Assembly: GCA_002897615.1 (NCBI GenBank)
Contig: BDTX01000011.1
Coordinates: 62,001 to 126,000, forward strand
DNA length: 64,000 nucleotides
From: a bacterium BMS3Bbin14
Lineage (GTDB): Bacteria > Desulfobacterota > Desulfobulbia > Desulfobulbales > Desulfobulbaceae
Direction: 5' to 3'
A program made the translations under genes and the position numbers. A model generated the notes under the pieces. It did no database searches. It saw nothing but the letters and a program-made list of their open reading frames with translations, and was not told where the DNA came from. This document shows, piece after piece, positions 34,207-44,639 of this stretch (positions are counted from its first letter, which is position 1; each line of letters begins with the position of its first letter).

Positions 34207-35292
34207 TCAGTTTCTCACTTTTACCTCGGGTGAACGCGCACTTTCATTGGCCGGCGAGACCGTGTCGATACTCGACACGGAATAGAACCACCGGGCGGCC
34301 CTGGGCGGCAGCCGGTCCTCAAACAGGGTGTAGGGGACGTTGACTTCGCCGATCAGGGCGGGCTCCTTTTCACCCGGCAGCCGCCGGTAAATTCGATAAC
34401 CCTTCAGGTCGTTTGCCGTCACCGGACTCCAGAAGATCTTCACCCCCCGTGCCGTCCTGACCGCCTTCACCTCAAGCGGGGTCGGGGGAGCTGTCCGGTC
34501 AACCGGGACCGCGGTCACAATGTTCGTCGAACCGCCGCCGACCATCCCTTTCTTATAGACGATGACGGCCTGGACCTTGTAGCGGTAGCGGCTGCCGTTT
34601 CGCACCTGGCTGTCGATAAAATCCAGGCCGTTTTGCGGGGCGCCGAGTGGTGTAAAAGCGCCGTTGCGGCTGCGCAGGACCTGGTACCTGACCGGTTCCT
34701 TGATGACCGTTTCGTCCAGGTGACGGGTCACGGGCTGCCAGTGGAGGGCGACCTTGCCGTCCTCCGCCCGGACAGTCAGATTTTCAGGGGCCTTGGGCGG
34801 TATGTCCCAGACGAACGAGATAATGTTTGAGTCGGCGCTTTCGGCCCACCAGTCGTTTTTGGACCGGACCTTGAAAAAATAGAGGTGCCGCGGCCGCAGC
34901 AGGGTGGACTCGTAGGTCGCGGTTCTCGGGCCGCCCCGGCCGCCCTCACTCACGGCCCCCCCGGGCAGGCTGATGGGCGTGCCGAAGGGGACCGGGCAGG
35001 TGTCGCAGTACGAATCAAGCGGCACCACGGCCCGGTACAGTTCAAAGGAGGAAATCTCGGTCAGTTTTTCACCTTGGACCGTTTCGCGGGGATAGGACCA
35101 GTACAGCGTCACCCCCTTTTCATTGAGTTTATAATGCAGATCCGTGATGGGCCGGGGCAGGACCTTCCGGGGCGGTACCGGCAGATTCTTGTAGCCGCAG
35201 CCGCCGAGTCCGGCGGCCAGCAGAACAAGGACGGCCAGGAGGACGGGGGCAACTTGTTTTCCGGTCGTCTTCAGGTCTGGTCTGATCATCAT
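34207..35292 (-). CDS. Lipoprotein with fibronectin type III-like repeats
   Basis: 361 residues. The signal segment VLLAVLVLLAAGLGGC ends in a lipobox with the lipidated Cys near residue 32. Two Fn3-like beta-sandwich repeats are suggested by PKAPENLTVRAEDGKVALHW and APPTPLEVKAVRTARGVKIFW, each with a following YRYKVQAV- or YRIYRRLPG-type strand. It is placed between argH (4-bp overlap) and lysA. Its role among amino acid genes is unclear; relatives in this phylum show the same lipoprotein near lysA or argH (from memory, unverified). Confidence 0.8.
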   Translation of the reverse strand: MMIRPDLKTTGKQVAPVLLAVLVLLAAGLGGCGYKNLPVPPRKVLPRPITDLHYKLNEKGVTLYWSYPRETVQGEKLTEISSFELYRAVVPLDSYCDTCPVPFGTPISLPGGAVSEGGRGGPRTATYESTLLRPRHLYFFKVRSKNDWWAESADSNIISFVWDIPPKAPENLTVRAEDGKVALHWQPVTRHLDETVIKEPVRYQVLRSRNGAFTPLGAPQNGLDFIDSQVRNGSRYRYKVQAVIVYKKGMVGGGSTNIVTAVPVDRTAPPTPLEVKAVRTARGVKIFWSPVTANDLKGYRIYRRLPGEKEPALIGEVNVPYTLFEDRLPPRAARWFYSVSSIDTVSPANESARSPEVKVRN

Positions 35293-36695
35293 GATATTCC
35301 CAATTGTTGTTCGGCGCGGTCAAGGGCTTCCGCCACCCTGACCTCGGCCGTGCCGCCGGCGGATACCCGGCTGTTCACCGAGCCGGCGATAGAGAGAACC
35401 TGGTATATATCCGCCTCGATAAGTTTGGAAAAGGTGCGGAGTTCGTCCAGCTTCAGGTCGACAAGCTCCACTCCCCGCTGCTGGCAGAGGGCCACGATCC
35501 GGCCGACGACGCCGTGTGCCTGGCGAAAGGGCATGTTCTTCCGCACCAGGTAGTCGGCCAGGTCCGTGGCCGTCATGAAGCCGCCAAGCGTGGCCGCCTG
35601 CATTTTTTCCGTATTAAAGGTGAGGTTGTCGAGCAGTTCGGCCATGATGGACAGGCTGGCCTGCACCGTGTCCAGCGCGTCGAAGATCGGCTCCTTGTCT
35701 TCCTGCAGGTCGCGGTTATAGGTGAGCGGCAGCCCCTTGACCGTCATGAGGAGCGACATCAGGGAACCTGTAACCCGGCCGGCCTTGCCCCGGATCAGCT
35801 CGGGAATGTCCGGGTTTTTTTTCTGCGGCATGATGGAGGAGCCGGTGCAGTAGCGGTCGCCGATCCGCACGAACTCGAACTCCTTGCTCGACCAGAGGAC
35901 CAGTTCCTCGGCCAGGCGGCTCAAGTGGAGCTGGATGACCGTGCAGCAGAAGAGAAACTCCAGGGCAAAGTCCCGGTCGCCAACGGTGTCCATGGAATTG
36001 GCGGTGATGGTCGAAAAACCGAGCTCCCGGGCCACGAACTCGCGGTCGATGGGCAGGCCGGTTCCGGCCAGGGCCGCCGCTCCCAGGGGCATGACACAGA
36101 GTCGTTCCAGGCAGTCGGCCATCCGGCCCCGGTCCCGGTCGAGCATCTCGAAATAGGCCAGCAGGTGATGGGACAACAGCACGGGCTGGGCCCGCTGCAG
36201 GTGGGTATAACCGGGCATGACCGTGCCGAGATACCGGCGGGCCAGGCGGACAAAGCCTTTCTGGGCCGCGGCCAGCAGGGTGTCGACGGCCTTGCCCTCG
36301 TCGCGCAGGTAGAGCCGCAGATCAAGGGCCACCTGGTCGTTGCGGCTGCGGCCCGTATGCAGCTTTTCCCCGGCCGGGCCGATTTTTTCCGTCAGGGCCT
36401 TTTCGATGTTCATGTGAATGTCTTCCAGCTCCGGGCGAAAGACAAAGGTGTTGCCGGCAATCTCCCGGCCGATCTCTTCCAGGCCGCCGATGATGGCGGC
36501 GCACTCCTCGTCCGAAATCAATCCCTGGCGGGCCAGCATGCGGGCGTGGGCCATGGAGCCGGCGATGTCATGGCGGTAGAGCCGGGCATCATAGTGAATC
36601 GAGGCGGTAAATTTTTCGACCGAGGCGGCGGTTGCCTCGGAAAAACGGCCGCCCCAGAGCTTGGCGGATGATGTTGGTCGCGGGGTGTCGGTCAT
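35289..36695 (-). CDS. argH: Argininosuccinate lyase
   Basis: 468 residues. The fumarase-superfamily signature GSSIMPQKKNPD near residue 275, KLWGGRFSEAT near the N-terminus and HTGRSRNDQVALDLRLY near 108 identify ArgH. It cleaves argininosuccinate to arginine and fumarate. It starts 3 bp after argG and overlaps the lipoprotein gene by 4 bp. Confidence 0.97.
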   Translation of the reverse strand: MTDTPRPTSSAKLWGGRFSEATAASVEKFTASIHYDARLYRHDIAGSMAHARMLARQGLISDEECAAIIGGLEEIGREIAGNTFVFRPELEDIHMNIEKALTEKIGPAGEKLHTGRSRNDQVALDLRLYLRDEGKAVDTLLAAAQKGFVRLARRYLGTVMPGYTHLQRAQPVLLSHHLLAYFEMLDRDRGRMADCLERLCVMPLGAAALAGTGLPIDREFVARELGFSTITANSMDTVGDRDFALEFLFCCTVIQLHLSRLAEELVLWSSKEFEFVRIGDRYCTGSSIMPQKKNPDIPELIRGKAGRVTGSLMSLLMTVKGLPLTYNRDLQEDKEPIFDALDTVQASLSIMAELLDNLTFNTEKMQAATLGGFMTATDLADYLVRKNMPFRQAHGVVGRIVALCQQRGVELVDLKLDELRTFSKLIEADIYQVLSIAGSVNSRVSAGGTAEVRVAEALDRAEQQLGIS

Positions 36696-36698
36696 CGG

Positions 36699-37898
36699 TC
36701 ACTTCTTCCGGCTCAGGGCCTGGATCTGCAGACGCAGGCTGTTCAGCTTGATGAAGCCGGTCGCATCGGCCTGGTTGTATACCTCGTCTTCTTCAAAGGT
36801 GGCAAAGCTCTCGTGATAAAGCGAGTTGTCCGATTTGCGGCCCACGGGAATACAGTTGCCCTTGTACAGCTTGAGCCGCACCGTACCGTTGACCGTCTGC
36901 TGGGTTTCGTCCATGGTCTTCTGCAGCAGGGCCATTTCCGGCGAAAACCAGAAGCCGTTGTAGATCAGCTCGGAGTAGCGCGGTACCAGGGAGTCGCGGA
37001 TGCGCAGGACCTCGCGGTCCATGGTGATCGTTTCCAGGTCGCGATGCGCGGTTCGCAGGATGGTGCCGCCCGGCGTTTCATAGACGCCGCGGGACTTCAT
37101 GCCGACGAAGCGGTTTTCCACCATGTCCAGCCGGCCGATGCCGTTGTCGCCGCCCAGCCGGTTGAGGCGGGTCAGCAGCGCCACCGGGCCCAGGCGCTCG
37201 CCGTCGATGGCCACCGGGGTTCCCTGTTCAAAGCTCAGCTCCATGTAGGTCGGCTTATCCGGCGCCTTTTCCGGGGATACCGAGAGTTTGAACATGTCCT
37301 CTGCCGGTTCGTTCCACGGATTTTCCAGGATGCCGCCCTCAAAACTGATATGCAGCAGGTTTTCGTCGGAGCTGTAGGGTTTTTCCCTGGTAACCGGTAC
37401 CGGAATGTCGTGTTCCTGGGCAAAGGCCAGCAGTTTGCCGCGGGAATCCAGGTCCCATATCCGCCAGGGCGCGATAATTTCCAGGCCCGGATTCAGGGCC
37501 AGGTAGGCCAGTTCAAAACGTACCTGGTCATTGCCCTTGCCGGTAGCGCCGTGGCTCACGGCGCCGGCATTTTCTTCCCCGGCGATGCGGACCTGTTCCC
37601 TGGCGATGAGCGGCCGGGCCAAGGAAGTGCCGAGCAGGTAGGAGCCCTCGTAGATGGCATTGGCCCGAAAGGCCGGAAAGATGAAGTCGCTGACAAACTC
37701 TTCCCTGAGATCAGAGATAATCACCTTCTCGGCCCCCGTGGCCAGGCCCTTTTGCCGTACCGCCTCCCAGTCTTCATGCTGGCCGACGTCGGCGGCAAAG
37801 GCCACCACCGGGCAGCGATATTCCTCGATCAGCCATTTCAGGATGACCGAGGTATCAAGGCCGCCGGAATAGGCAAGAACAATTTTATTGACACTCAT
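36699..37898 (-). CDS. argG: Argininosuccinate synthase
   Basis: 399 residues. The PP-loop [15 protein letters not shown] lies at residues 9-23, and [18 protein letters not shown] near 115 is diagnostic. It joins citrulline and aspartate using ATP. Its start overlaps the argF stop by 4 bp, so the two are translationally coupled. Confidence 0.97.
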   Translation of the reverse strand: MSVNKIVLAYSGGLDTSVILKWLIEEYRCPVVAFAADVGQHEDWEAVRQKGLATGAEKVIISDLREEFVSDFIFPAFRANAIYEGSYLLGTSLARPLIAREQVRIAGEENAGAVSHGATGKGNDQVRFELAYLALNPGLEIIAPWRIWDLDSRGKLLAFAQEHDIPVPVTREKPYSSDENLLHISFEGGILENPWNEPAEDMFKLSVSPEKAPDKPTYMELSFEQGTPVAIDGERLGPVALLTRLNRLGGDNGIGRLDMVENRFVGMKSRGVYETPGGTILRTAHRDLETITMDREVLRIRDSLVPRYSELIYNGFWFSPEMALLQKTMDETQQTVNGTVRLKLYKGNCIPVGRKSDNSLYHESFATFEEDEVYNQADATGFIKLNSLRLQIQALSRKK

Positions 37899-38851
37899 AT
37901 TTCAGATCCTGTCGGGATGATTTTTTTTGGGCGGTTGGTCCCGCCGATAAATGATTCAAGGATGGCCATGTGGATGTGCATCTTGTTTTCCGCCTGGTCA
38001 AAGGCCACGCACTGCGGCCCTTCCAGGACCTCCTCGGTGATCTCCTCGCCCCGGTGCGCCGGCAGACAGTGGAGAACGGTCGCGTCCTTTCTGGCCCGGC
38101 CCAGCAGGTCCCGGTTCAGTTGAAAGGCCTGAAAGGCCTGCAGACGTTTTTTCTGCTCTTCTTCCTGGCCCATGGAGGTCCAGACATCCACATTAATGAC
38201 ATCCGCATCGGCAACCGCCTCCTCCGGGTCATGCAGCAGGGTTATCGGCGCCGAGCCGCGCCGGCGTGAGGCTTCGAGGATGGCCGGGTCCGGTTCGTAT
38301 CCTGCCGGGCAGGCCAGGGTCAGAGGGAAGCCGAGTACCGATGCCGCCTCGACCCAGGAGTTGGCCATATTATTGCCGTCACCCAGCCAGACGATCTTCA
38401 GCTTTGCCGGCGCGCCCTTGTTCTCGATCACGGTCATAATATCGCTCAGGATCTGGCAGGGGTGGTACAGGTCGGTGAGGGCATTGATGACCGGTACGGT
38501 CGAATAGCGGGCCAGCTCCTCCAGGACCTGCTGGCCATAGGTGCGGACCACGATGGCGTCGACATAACGGGCCAGCACCCGGGCCGTGTCCTTGAGCGGT
38601 TCGCCGCGGCTGAGTTGCGATTCTTTTGACGACATGAAGATGACCTGGCCGCCCAGGCCGTACATGGCGGCTTCAAAGGAAACCCTGGTCCGGGTGGAAG
38701 GCTTGTTGAAAAGCAGGCTGACCCGGCGACCGGCCAACTGCTGGTGGCGTATCTTCCGGGCCGTCTCGGCCTTGAGAACGATGGCCCGGTCTATGAGTGA
38801 GCGAAGTTGTTCGCCGCTCAAATCCTTGAGTGCTAACAGATGGTTATTCAT
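37895..38851 (-). CDS. argF: Ornithine carbamoyltransferase
   Basis: 318 residues. The carbamoyl-phosphate motif STRTRVSFE lies near residue 52, HPCQILSD near 128, and the ornithine block [11 protein letters not shown] near 262. The fold begins [12 protein letters not shown], so ATG 38851 is the native start. This ATG lies within the 5-bp target duplication of a MITE, so all sequence immediately upstream (GGATTCAGGT) is MITE-derived. The frame reading further upstream into the repeat is not native. Confidence 0.95.
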   Translation of the reverse strand: MNNHLLALKDLSGEQLRSLIDRAIVLKAETARKIRHQQLAGRRVSLLFNKPSTRTRVSFEAAMYGLGGQVIFMSSKESQLSRGEPLKDTARVLARYVDAIVVRTYGQQVLEELARYSTVPVINALTDLYHPCQILSDIMTVIENKGAPAKLKIVWLGDGNNMANSWVEAASVLGFPLTLACPAGYEPDPAILEASRRRGSAPITLLHDPEEAVADADVINVDVWTSMGQEEEQKKRLQAFQAFQLNRDLLGRARKDATVLHCLPAHRGEEITEEVLEGPQCVAFDQAENKMHIHMAILESFIGGTNRPKKIIPTGSEI

Positions 38852-38852
38852 A

Positions 38853-39071
38853 CCTGAATCCGTGACGGCTTGAGGTGATATTCCATGCAATATCTGGATT
38901 TTATTGCATTATCTCCGAATAAACGCATTTTCTGGTTTTCACCGCGCCGCCCTGCGGGGCGTCCGATAACGGCACATCTGCTGCGTTGGCAACTCGTTGA
39001 TATCACACCAGGATAATCAACATCGTTGGAGCCTTGCATCTGCACCATTCTCGAACGCTCACGGATCCAGA
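38853..39071 (-). mobile_element. MITE-like repeat, full length (219 bp), at the argF start codon
   Basis: Reverse orientation. It begins CCTGAATCCGTGACGG; the far end is CTCACGGATCCAGA (last base mutated). The flanks are TCATA at 38848-38852 and 39072-39076. Removing the element and one duplication restores GGATTATGAATAACC reading into argF, so the insertion split argF from its native leader. It separates argD from argF. The remaining gap to argD (39077-39255) shows nothing. Confidence 0.92.
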
Positions 39072-39255
39072 TCATAATCCATACTCTGGGTGCCAGGTAC
39101 GGTCCGCAGGGTCCGGGCAGAGAGTTGTCCGCAGTGTATGCAGCTCCCCGGTTCCCGATGAACCAAAAAATTAATTAATACAGAAAACGGACGGATTTGC
39201 AAAGGAATTTCGCTACGGCCCGGTCATTTACAGAGCCTGGCACGGCCGGGCCGCT

Positions 39256-40461
39256 TTATGCCGTCAGCTCCTCAAGAACGGCATCGAGCCGGTGGGCCAT
39301 GATGTCAATCTCTTCATCGCTGACGATCAGGGGCGGCACGAAGCGGAGGACCCGGTTGCCGGCGAAGTTGATCAGGACGCCCTGTTTGAAAAGCCGGTCG
39401 ACGATTTCCGGCCCCAGGTCGATGCCCTTTTCCGTGAGAATCAGGCCCCGCAGCAGGCCCCGGCCCCGGACGCCCGTGGCCAGGCCGGGAAAGCGGTCTG
39501 CCACCTCCTGCAGTCTGGCCGTCAAATAATGACCTTTTTCGCGCACCGCGGCGAGGAACCCGTCGGCCAGCATAATTTTCATGGTGGCCACGGCCGCGGC
39601 CGCGGTCACCGGGTTGCCGCCGAAGGTGGAGGCGTGGGTGCCGGCGGTGAACGAGGCCGCGATGGCCTCGGTGGTCAGCATGGCCCCGATGGGCAGGCCG
39701 TTGCCGAGGGCCTTGGCCAGGGTCATGATATCCGGAGTGACGCCCAGCTGTTCATAGGCGAACAGGGTGCCGGTCCGGCCCATGCCGGTCTGGACCTCGT
39801 CAAAGATGAGCAGCAGGTTATGCCGGTCGCAGAGCTTCCTGATCGCCTGCAGATAGCCGGGGTCCAGGGGCCGGACCCCGGACTCGCCCTGCAGCGGCTC
39901 GCAGAGGATGGCGCAGGTGCGCTCGTTGACCAGGCCGGCGATAGCGTCCGGGTTGCCGAATTCGGCATGGACAAAGCCATGGGGCAAGGGTTCGAACCCC
40001 TGGTGGAACCTGGTCTGGCCGGTGGCGGCCACCGTGGCCAGCGTCCGGCCGTGGAAGGAACCGGCCAGGGAAATAATTTCATAGCGCCCGGCACTACTGT
40101 GGATACGGGCCAGCTTGATGGCGGCCTCGTTGGCCTCGGCCCCCGAGTTGGCCATAAAGACACGGTCGGCAAAGGAATTGGCCGTCAGCAACTCGGCCAG
40201 TTCGATCTGGGGTATGGTGTGAAAGAGGTTGGAGACATGGACCAGCTCGCCGGCCTGCCTGCAGATCGCCTCGGTTATATCCGGATGACAGTGGCCCAGG
40301 GAGCAGACCGCGATACCCGCCAGAAAATCAAGATATTCCCTGCCGTCCGCATCCCGGAGCCAGCAGCCCTTGCCGCTGACCATGGCGGCCGGAAACCGAT
40401 TGTAGGTTCCGATAAACACCTGGTCACCTCTCGCTGTCCAATCCTTATTCGTTGTCGTCAT
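39256..40461 (-). CDS. argD: Acetylornithine aminotransferase
   Basis: 401 residues, class III PLP aminotransferase. [15 protein letters not shown] near 222, the lysine block [16 protein letters not shown] near 250 and [17 protein letters not shown] are typical. It converts N-acetylglutamate semialdehyde to N-acetylornithine, and may also serve DAP synthesis. The start overlaps the argB stop by 4 bp. Confidence 0.95.
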   Translation of the reverse strand: MTTTNKDWTARGDQVFIGTYNRFPAAMVSGKGCWLRDADGREYLDFLAGIAVCSLGHCHPDITEAICRQAGELVHVSNLFHTIPQIELAELLTANSFADRVFMANSGAEANEAAIKLARIHSSAGRYEIISLAGSFHGRTLATVAATGQTRFHQGFEPLPHGFVHAEFGNPDAIAGLVNERTCAILCEPLQGESGVRPLDPGYLQAIRKLCDRHNLLLIFDEVQTGMGRTGTLFAYEQLGVTPDIMTLAKALGNGLPIGAMLTTEAIAASFTAGTHASTFGGNPVTAAAAVATMKIMLADGFLAAVREKGHYLTARLQEVADRFPGLATGVRGRGLLRGLILTEKGIDLGPEIVDRLFKQGVLINFAGNRVLRFVPPLIVSDEEIDIMAHRLDAVLEELTA

Positions 40462-41342
40462 TTGACAATCTCCGTGCCAATCCCTTCATGGGTAAAAATT
40501 TCCAGCAGAATGGCATGCTCACGGCGGCCGTCCACGATATGTGTTTTGGTGACGCCGTCCTCCAGCGCCGACCGGCAGCAGCGCACCTTGGGGATCATGC
40601 CGCCGGAGATGACGCCGGACCGGATGAGATCGTCAACCTGGCCCGTATGGATGGTGGACAACAGGCCGCCGTTTTTGTTTTTGACGCCCTCGACATCGGT
40701 GAGCAGGATCAGCTTGACCGCCTTCAGTTGCGCGGCAATGGCCCCGGCCACCAGGTCGGCGTTGATATTATAGGCCCGGCCGTCCTCGCCCACGCCCACC
40801 GGGGCGATGACCGGGATGAAATCCTGCTCGTCGAGAGTATGCAGGATCTCGGGGTTGACGCGGGTTACCTCGCCCACCCGGCCGAGATCGATGAGTTCCG
40901 TCGGCCGGTTGTCGTCATCGGGTTTGCTGTGGATGGTCATTTTGCGGGCCTGCACCAGGTCGCCATCACGGCCCGACAGGCCGACCGCCTTGCCGCCGCA
41001 GTGGTTGATCAGGCCGACAATCTCCTTGTTGACCTTGCCCACCAGCACCATCTCCACCACGTCCATGGTCTCGCCGTCCGTAACCCGCATCCCCTGGACA
41101 TAGTTGGGCGTAATCTGCATTTTTTCCAGGAAGCGGTTGATCTGCGGGCCGCCGCCATGGACAATGACCGGATTGATGCCGATGTACTTCATCAGGATCA
41201 TATCCAGGGCAAAGTTTTTTTTCAGCTCCTCGTCCACCATGGCATGGCCGCCATACTTGATGACCACGGTTTTCCGGTTAAATTCCCGGATATAGGGCAA
41301 AGACTCAATCAGAACCTTGGCCTTGGCAACACCTTCGAGCAT
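40458..41342 (-). CDS. argB: Acetylglutamate kinase
   Basis: 294 residues. [17 protein letters not shown] near 25, [13 protein letters not shown] near 57, [15 protein letters not shown] and [13 protein letters not shown] are kinase landmarks. It phosphorylates N-acetylglutamate; first gene of the leftward arg run. GGAG seven bases before ATG 41342 fixes the start, although a TTG at 41375 is in frame. Confidence 0.95.
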   Translation of the reverse strand: MLEGVAKAKVLIESLPYIREFNRKTVVIKYGGHAMVDEELKKNFALDMILMKYIGINPVIVHGGGPQINRFLEKMQITPNYVQGMRVTDGETMDVVEMVLVGKVNKEIVGLINHCGGKAVGLSGRDGDLVQARKMTIHSKPDDDNRPTELIDLGRVGEVTRVNPEILHTLDEQDFIPVIAPVGVGEDGRAYNINADLVAGAIAAQLKAVKLILLTDVEGVKNKNGGLLSTIHTGQVDDLIRSGVISGGMIPKVRCCRSALEDGVTKTHIVDGRREHAILLEIFTHEGIGTEIVK

Positions 41343-41407
41343 CTTTTTTCTCCGGACTGGTTGTTCTGCAGGCAAAATAATTTTTTTGTTTTATACCTTT
41401 TTTTATA

Positions 41408-41448
41408 CCTTGTATCAGTGAGCGTTCGAGAACGGTGCAGATGCAAGG
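41408..41448 (+). repeat. MITE left-end fragment
   Basis: CCTTGTATCAGTGAGCG followed by the conserved TTCGAGAACGGTGCAGATGCAAGG; the rest of the element is lost. It lies upstream of argB in the divergent gap to lptA. The gap 41449-41714 holds one promoter and nothing else seen. Confidence 0.75.
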
Positions 41449-41624
41449 TTATACGCTAACTTCACCCGGTAGGAATCGACACCTGCAATTTCCTCCCGGA
41501 CCGGCAGGGCCGGGCCGAATTTTAGATCGCAGCCGCAATTTTATTCATTTTACTCCCGGTGGCATAGACTGTAAACAGTTCTCTGGTCTATCAATTTTTC
41601 CCGGACGACGGGCACGCGAAGCCC

Positions 41625-41653
41625 TTTACTTTTCCCGGGTGAGCAGGTATAAT
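41625..41653 (+). promoter_or_regulatory. Sigma-70-like promoter for lptA-lptB-rpoN-ptsN
   Basis: TTTACT (41625-41630) and a perfect TATAAT (41648-41653) are separated by 17 bp, about 60 bp before the lptA start. Confidence 0.55.
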
Positions 41654-41714
41654 TATCAATTCCTGCAAAAAGTAAACCTGAAATTAAGATTTTTCAATTT
41701 TATTGGAGAGGAAG

Positions 41715-42248
41715 ATGGCAATTCGATCCCGAATCTTTCGCTATAGCCTGAATATGCTCCTGGTCGCGGGAATAATGTTTTTCGCCGCCGGCGCCGTAAG
41801 CGCCGCCGGAAAATCATCCACCCCGATCCGCATTGAAGCCGATCGAATGGTCTCCCAGGAACAGACGAATTCGGTTCTTTTTACCGGCCATGTCGATGCC
41901 CGCCAGGGTGACCTCGTTATCAGGACCGACGAGATGACGGTCCTGTACGCCAAGGACAAGACCGGCAAGGGCCGGAGCGGCTCCGGCAAGGTCCGGAAGC
42001 TGCTCTGCAAAGGCAATGTCGAGATCACCAAGGGCGACTGGCTGGGAACCGGCAAACGCATGGAATATCTTGCCGCGGAGCGCAAGATCATCCTGTCCGG
42101 CGGCGCCAAGGCCTGGCAGGGAAAGAATATGGTTGCCGGAAAGACGATTACCTATTATCTCGACGAGGGGCGTTCCGTTGTGGAACAGAACAAGCAGACC
42201 GGGGGCAGGGTGGAAGCGGTTATCCATCCCGAGTCGGATGCCAGGTAG
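41715..42248 (+). CDS. lptA: LptA-like periplasmic lipopolysaccharide transport protein
   Basis: 177 residues. A signal segment (LNMLLVAGIMFFAAGAVSAAG) is followed by the OstA/LptA beta-jellyroll: PIRIEADRMVSQEQTNSVLFTGHVDARQGDLVIRTDEMTVLY type repeats, then KLLCKGNVEITKGDW. It bridges LPS from LptBFG/LptC to the outer membrane. GGAGAGGAAG precedes ATG 41715. It precedes lptB, the usual order. Confidence 0.9.
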   Translation: MAIRSRIFRYSLNMLLVAGIMFFAAGAVSAAGKSSTPIRIEADRMVSQEQTNSVLFTGHVDARQGDLVIRTDEMTVLYAKDKTGKGRSGSGKVRKLLCKGNVEITKGDWLGTGKRMEYLAAERKIILSGGAKAWQGKNMVAGKTITYYLDEGRSVVEQNKQTGGRVEAVIHPESDAR

Positions 42249-42306
42249 CGCCGGTCCGGCAACGAGGTTTCCGGTTCGCGACCAGGTCGGCGCCGCCGGG
42301 GCAGTG

Positions 42307-43044
42307 ATGAAAGAGGCGGCTTCGTCACTCCTGGAAACCAGGGGCATCATCAAGGAATACCGGCGGCGGCGGGTCGTTGACCAGGTCAGCCTGCAGGTTC
42401 GGAGCGGCAAGGTTGTCGGCCTGCTGGGGCCAAACGGCGCCGGCAAGACCACGACCTTCTATTCCATTGTCGGTTTTGTTCGACCCGACGGCGGCAGTAT
42501 CTATCTCGATGGTGAAGATATAACCGGCCTGCCTATTCATAAACGGGCCAGAAAGGGGATTACCTACCTGGCCCAGGAGCCCTCCATTTTCAAGAAATTG
42601 ACCGTTGAGGAAAACATCCGCATCGTCCTTGAACCCCTGGGGCTGGCCAAAAATGAAATTAGCAATCGTATCGAAGAGCTGATGGTTGAGTTGAAGATCG
42701 AACACCTGGCCGATAACAAGGGGCACGCCCTGTCCGGCGGTGAACGCCGGCGGGTGGAAATAATGCGGGCTCTGGCAACCCGGCCGCGCTTTATTTTACT
42801 GGATGAGCCGTTTGCCGGGGTCGATCCCCTTTCGCTTGCCGATCTGCAGCAAATCATCCGTGACCTGAAGAAAAAGGGACTCGGCATTCTTATTTCCGAC
42901 CATAACGTACGGGAAACGTTACAGGTCTGCGATTTCGCCTACATCATGAGCAACGGCCAGATTCTCACCAGCGGGGTGGCCGAAGATATTATTGAAAGTG
43001 AAGTGGCCCGCAAGATGTATCTGGGCGCGAATTTCACCATGTGA
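42307..43044 (+). CDS. lptB: LPS export ABC transporter ATP-binding protein LptB
   Basis: 245 residues. Walker A GPNGAGKTTTFYSIVG near 43, LAQEPSIFKKLTVEENI near 88, signature LSGGERRRVEI near 141 and Walker B FILLDEPFAGVDP near 161 give a complete ABC ATPase of the LptB subtype. It powers LPS extraction from the inner membrane. ATG 42307 begins the family-like N-terminus. The permeases lptF and lptG are not in the window. Confidence 0.95.
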   Translation: MKEAASSLLETRGIIKEYRRRRVVDQVSLQVRSGKVVGLLGPNGAGKTTTFYSIVGFVRPDGGSIYLDGEDITGLPIHKRARKGITYLAQEPSIFKKLTVEENIRIVLEPLGLAKNEISNRIEELMVELKIEHLADNKGHALSGGERRRVEIMRALATRPRFILLDEPFAGVDPLSLADLQQIIRDLKKKGLGILISDHNVRETLQVCDFAYIMSNGQILTSGVAEDIIESEVARKMYLGANFTM

Positions 43045-43190
43045 GCCGGAGGACAGGGAACCGATGCCGAAAAGACCTCTTTCATCCACTCCCTGCAGGC
43101 GCCACGGAACTGGTTGCGGTTCGGCCCGGGGCCGCGTTTCCTGCCGCCGGTCTTCCATTTTTCATCCTCTGCCGGCAGCTGTTCTCTGAT

Positions 43191-44636
43191 ATGGGCCTGG
43201 AACTACGACAGCAGGTCAAGCTGGTACAAAAGCTGGTCATGACCCCGCAGCTGCGGCAGGCGATCAAGCTGTTGCAGCTCAACCGCCTTGAACTCACCGA
43301 TGCCCTGCGGGCCGAAATTGAGCAGAATCCTCTGCTTGAGGAGGTGCAGCCGGAGGCGGACCAGCAATCGAACCCTGATGCCCTGTCGGCGACCGAGGCC
43401 GCGGCCCCCCTGGAGGTCCCGGTCACCGGGCAGGTGGCGGGCGATGGCCCCGCCAGCCTGGCCGAGGTCGACTGGAATGATTATGCCAACAATTTTGACA
43501 GCGATCTCTCCTTTGCCCGGGAAACTCCGCCCGCCGATGCTCCCTCCCAGTTTGATTTTATCTCCAAAAAGCCGGGGATCGAGAGCCACCTGCAATGGCA
43601 ACTGGCCCATCTTGACCTGAACGACCAGGAACTCGACATTGCCTATTTTATCATCGGCAACCTGGACGGCCACGGTTTCATGGATGCCGACATTGATGAT
43701 ATCTGCGCCTATTCCAACTGCACCCGGGAGGTCGCGGAGCAGATGCTCTCCCTGGTCCAGGGTCTTGACCCGCCGGGTATCGCCGCCCGCGATATCCGGG
43801 AATCCCTGCTCCTGCAACTTGAACGCCGGGGGTTGTCCGACTCCCTTGCCTATGAGATTGTCCGTGACCATATGAATTTGCTGGAAATGAGGAATTTCAA
43901 TCTTCTGGCCAGGAAGACCGGCGCTCCGGCCCGGCACGTGGTGACGGCCGTGGAGGTGATCGCCGGCCTGACCCCCTATCCGGCCAATGAATTTACGAAC
44001 GAGCAGACCTACTACATCGTGCCGGACGTCTATGTTTTTAAGGTAGAGAACGAGTTTGTTATTCAACTCAATGACGAGGGGTTGCCCAATCTGCAGCTTT
44101 CGGAAGAGTACCTGGCCCTGCTCAAGACCAAGAAGCTTAATTCCGAATCTCGCGGCTATATCCGGGAAAAGCGCCGGAGTGCCCAATGGTTTATTAATTC
44201 CATTCAACAGCGACAGCGTACTATTTATAAGGTAATGAAGAGCCTGCTCAAGTTCCAGCGGGAATTTTTTGAGTATGGACCGGGGCACCTCAAGCCGCTG
44301 ATCCTGCGCGAAGTAGCTGAAGATATCAGCATGCACGAATCAACGATCAGCCGCGTGACATCAAATAAATACGCCCATACGCCCCAGGGGATTTATGAGC
44401 TGAAATATTTTTTCAGCACTGCCCTGACCACCATTGATGGTGACGTGGTGTCCGCCGAAAACATCAAAAACAGGATTCGACAGTTGGTCGAGAATGAAAA
44501 CCCGGCAAAACCGCTCAGCGACAATACGATTTCCGAGTTGCTGGTCAAGGAAAATATCAAGGTGGCACGGCGTACTGTTGCCAAGTACCGCGAACAGATA
44601 GGGATTCTGCCCGTTAAATTCCGGCGTAAGAAATAA
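43191..44636 (+). CDS. rpoN: RNA polymerase sigma-54 factor
   Basis: 481 residues. The N-terminal region (MGLELRQQVKLVQKLVMTPQLRQAIKLLQL) binds activators. The acidic Region II spans about residues 60-120. The C-terminal RpoN box ARRTVAKYRE lies near residue 463. ATG 43191 is chosen because the activator-binding region starts there; the frame continues upstream to 43041 without family similarity. Before the MITE insertion, the stop TAA and the ptsN ATG were 1 bp apart. Confidence 0.96.
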   Translation: MGLELRQQVKLVQKLVMTPQLRQAIKLLQLNRLELTDALRAEIEQNPLLEEVQPEADQQSNPDALSATEAAAPLEVPVTGQVAGDGPASLAEVDWNDYANNFDSDLSFARETPPADAPSQFDFISKKPGIESHLQWQLAHLDLNDQELDIAYFIIGNLDGHGFMDADIDDICAYSNCTREVAEQMLSLVQGLDPPGIAARDIRESLLLQLERRGLSDSLAYEIVRDHMNLLEMRNFNLLARKTGAPARHVVTAVEVIAGLTPYPANEFTNEQTYYIVPDVYVFKVENEFVIQLNDEGLPNLQLSEEYLALLKTKKLNSESRGYIREKRRSAQWFINSIQQRQRTIYKVMKSLLKFQREFFEYGPGHLKPLILREVAEDISMHESTISRVTSNKYAHTPQGIYELKYFFSTALTTIDGDVVSAENIKNRIRQLVENENPAKPLSDNTISELLVKENIKVARRTVAKYREQIGILPVKFRRKK

Positions 44637-44639
44637 AAT

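Noticed and set aside
39292-40773. 493-codon frame on the plus strand
   Set aside because: Antisense to argD and argB; composition is typical of shadow frames in high-GC DNA.
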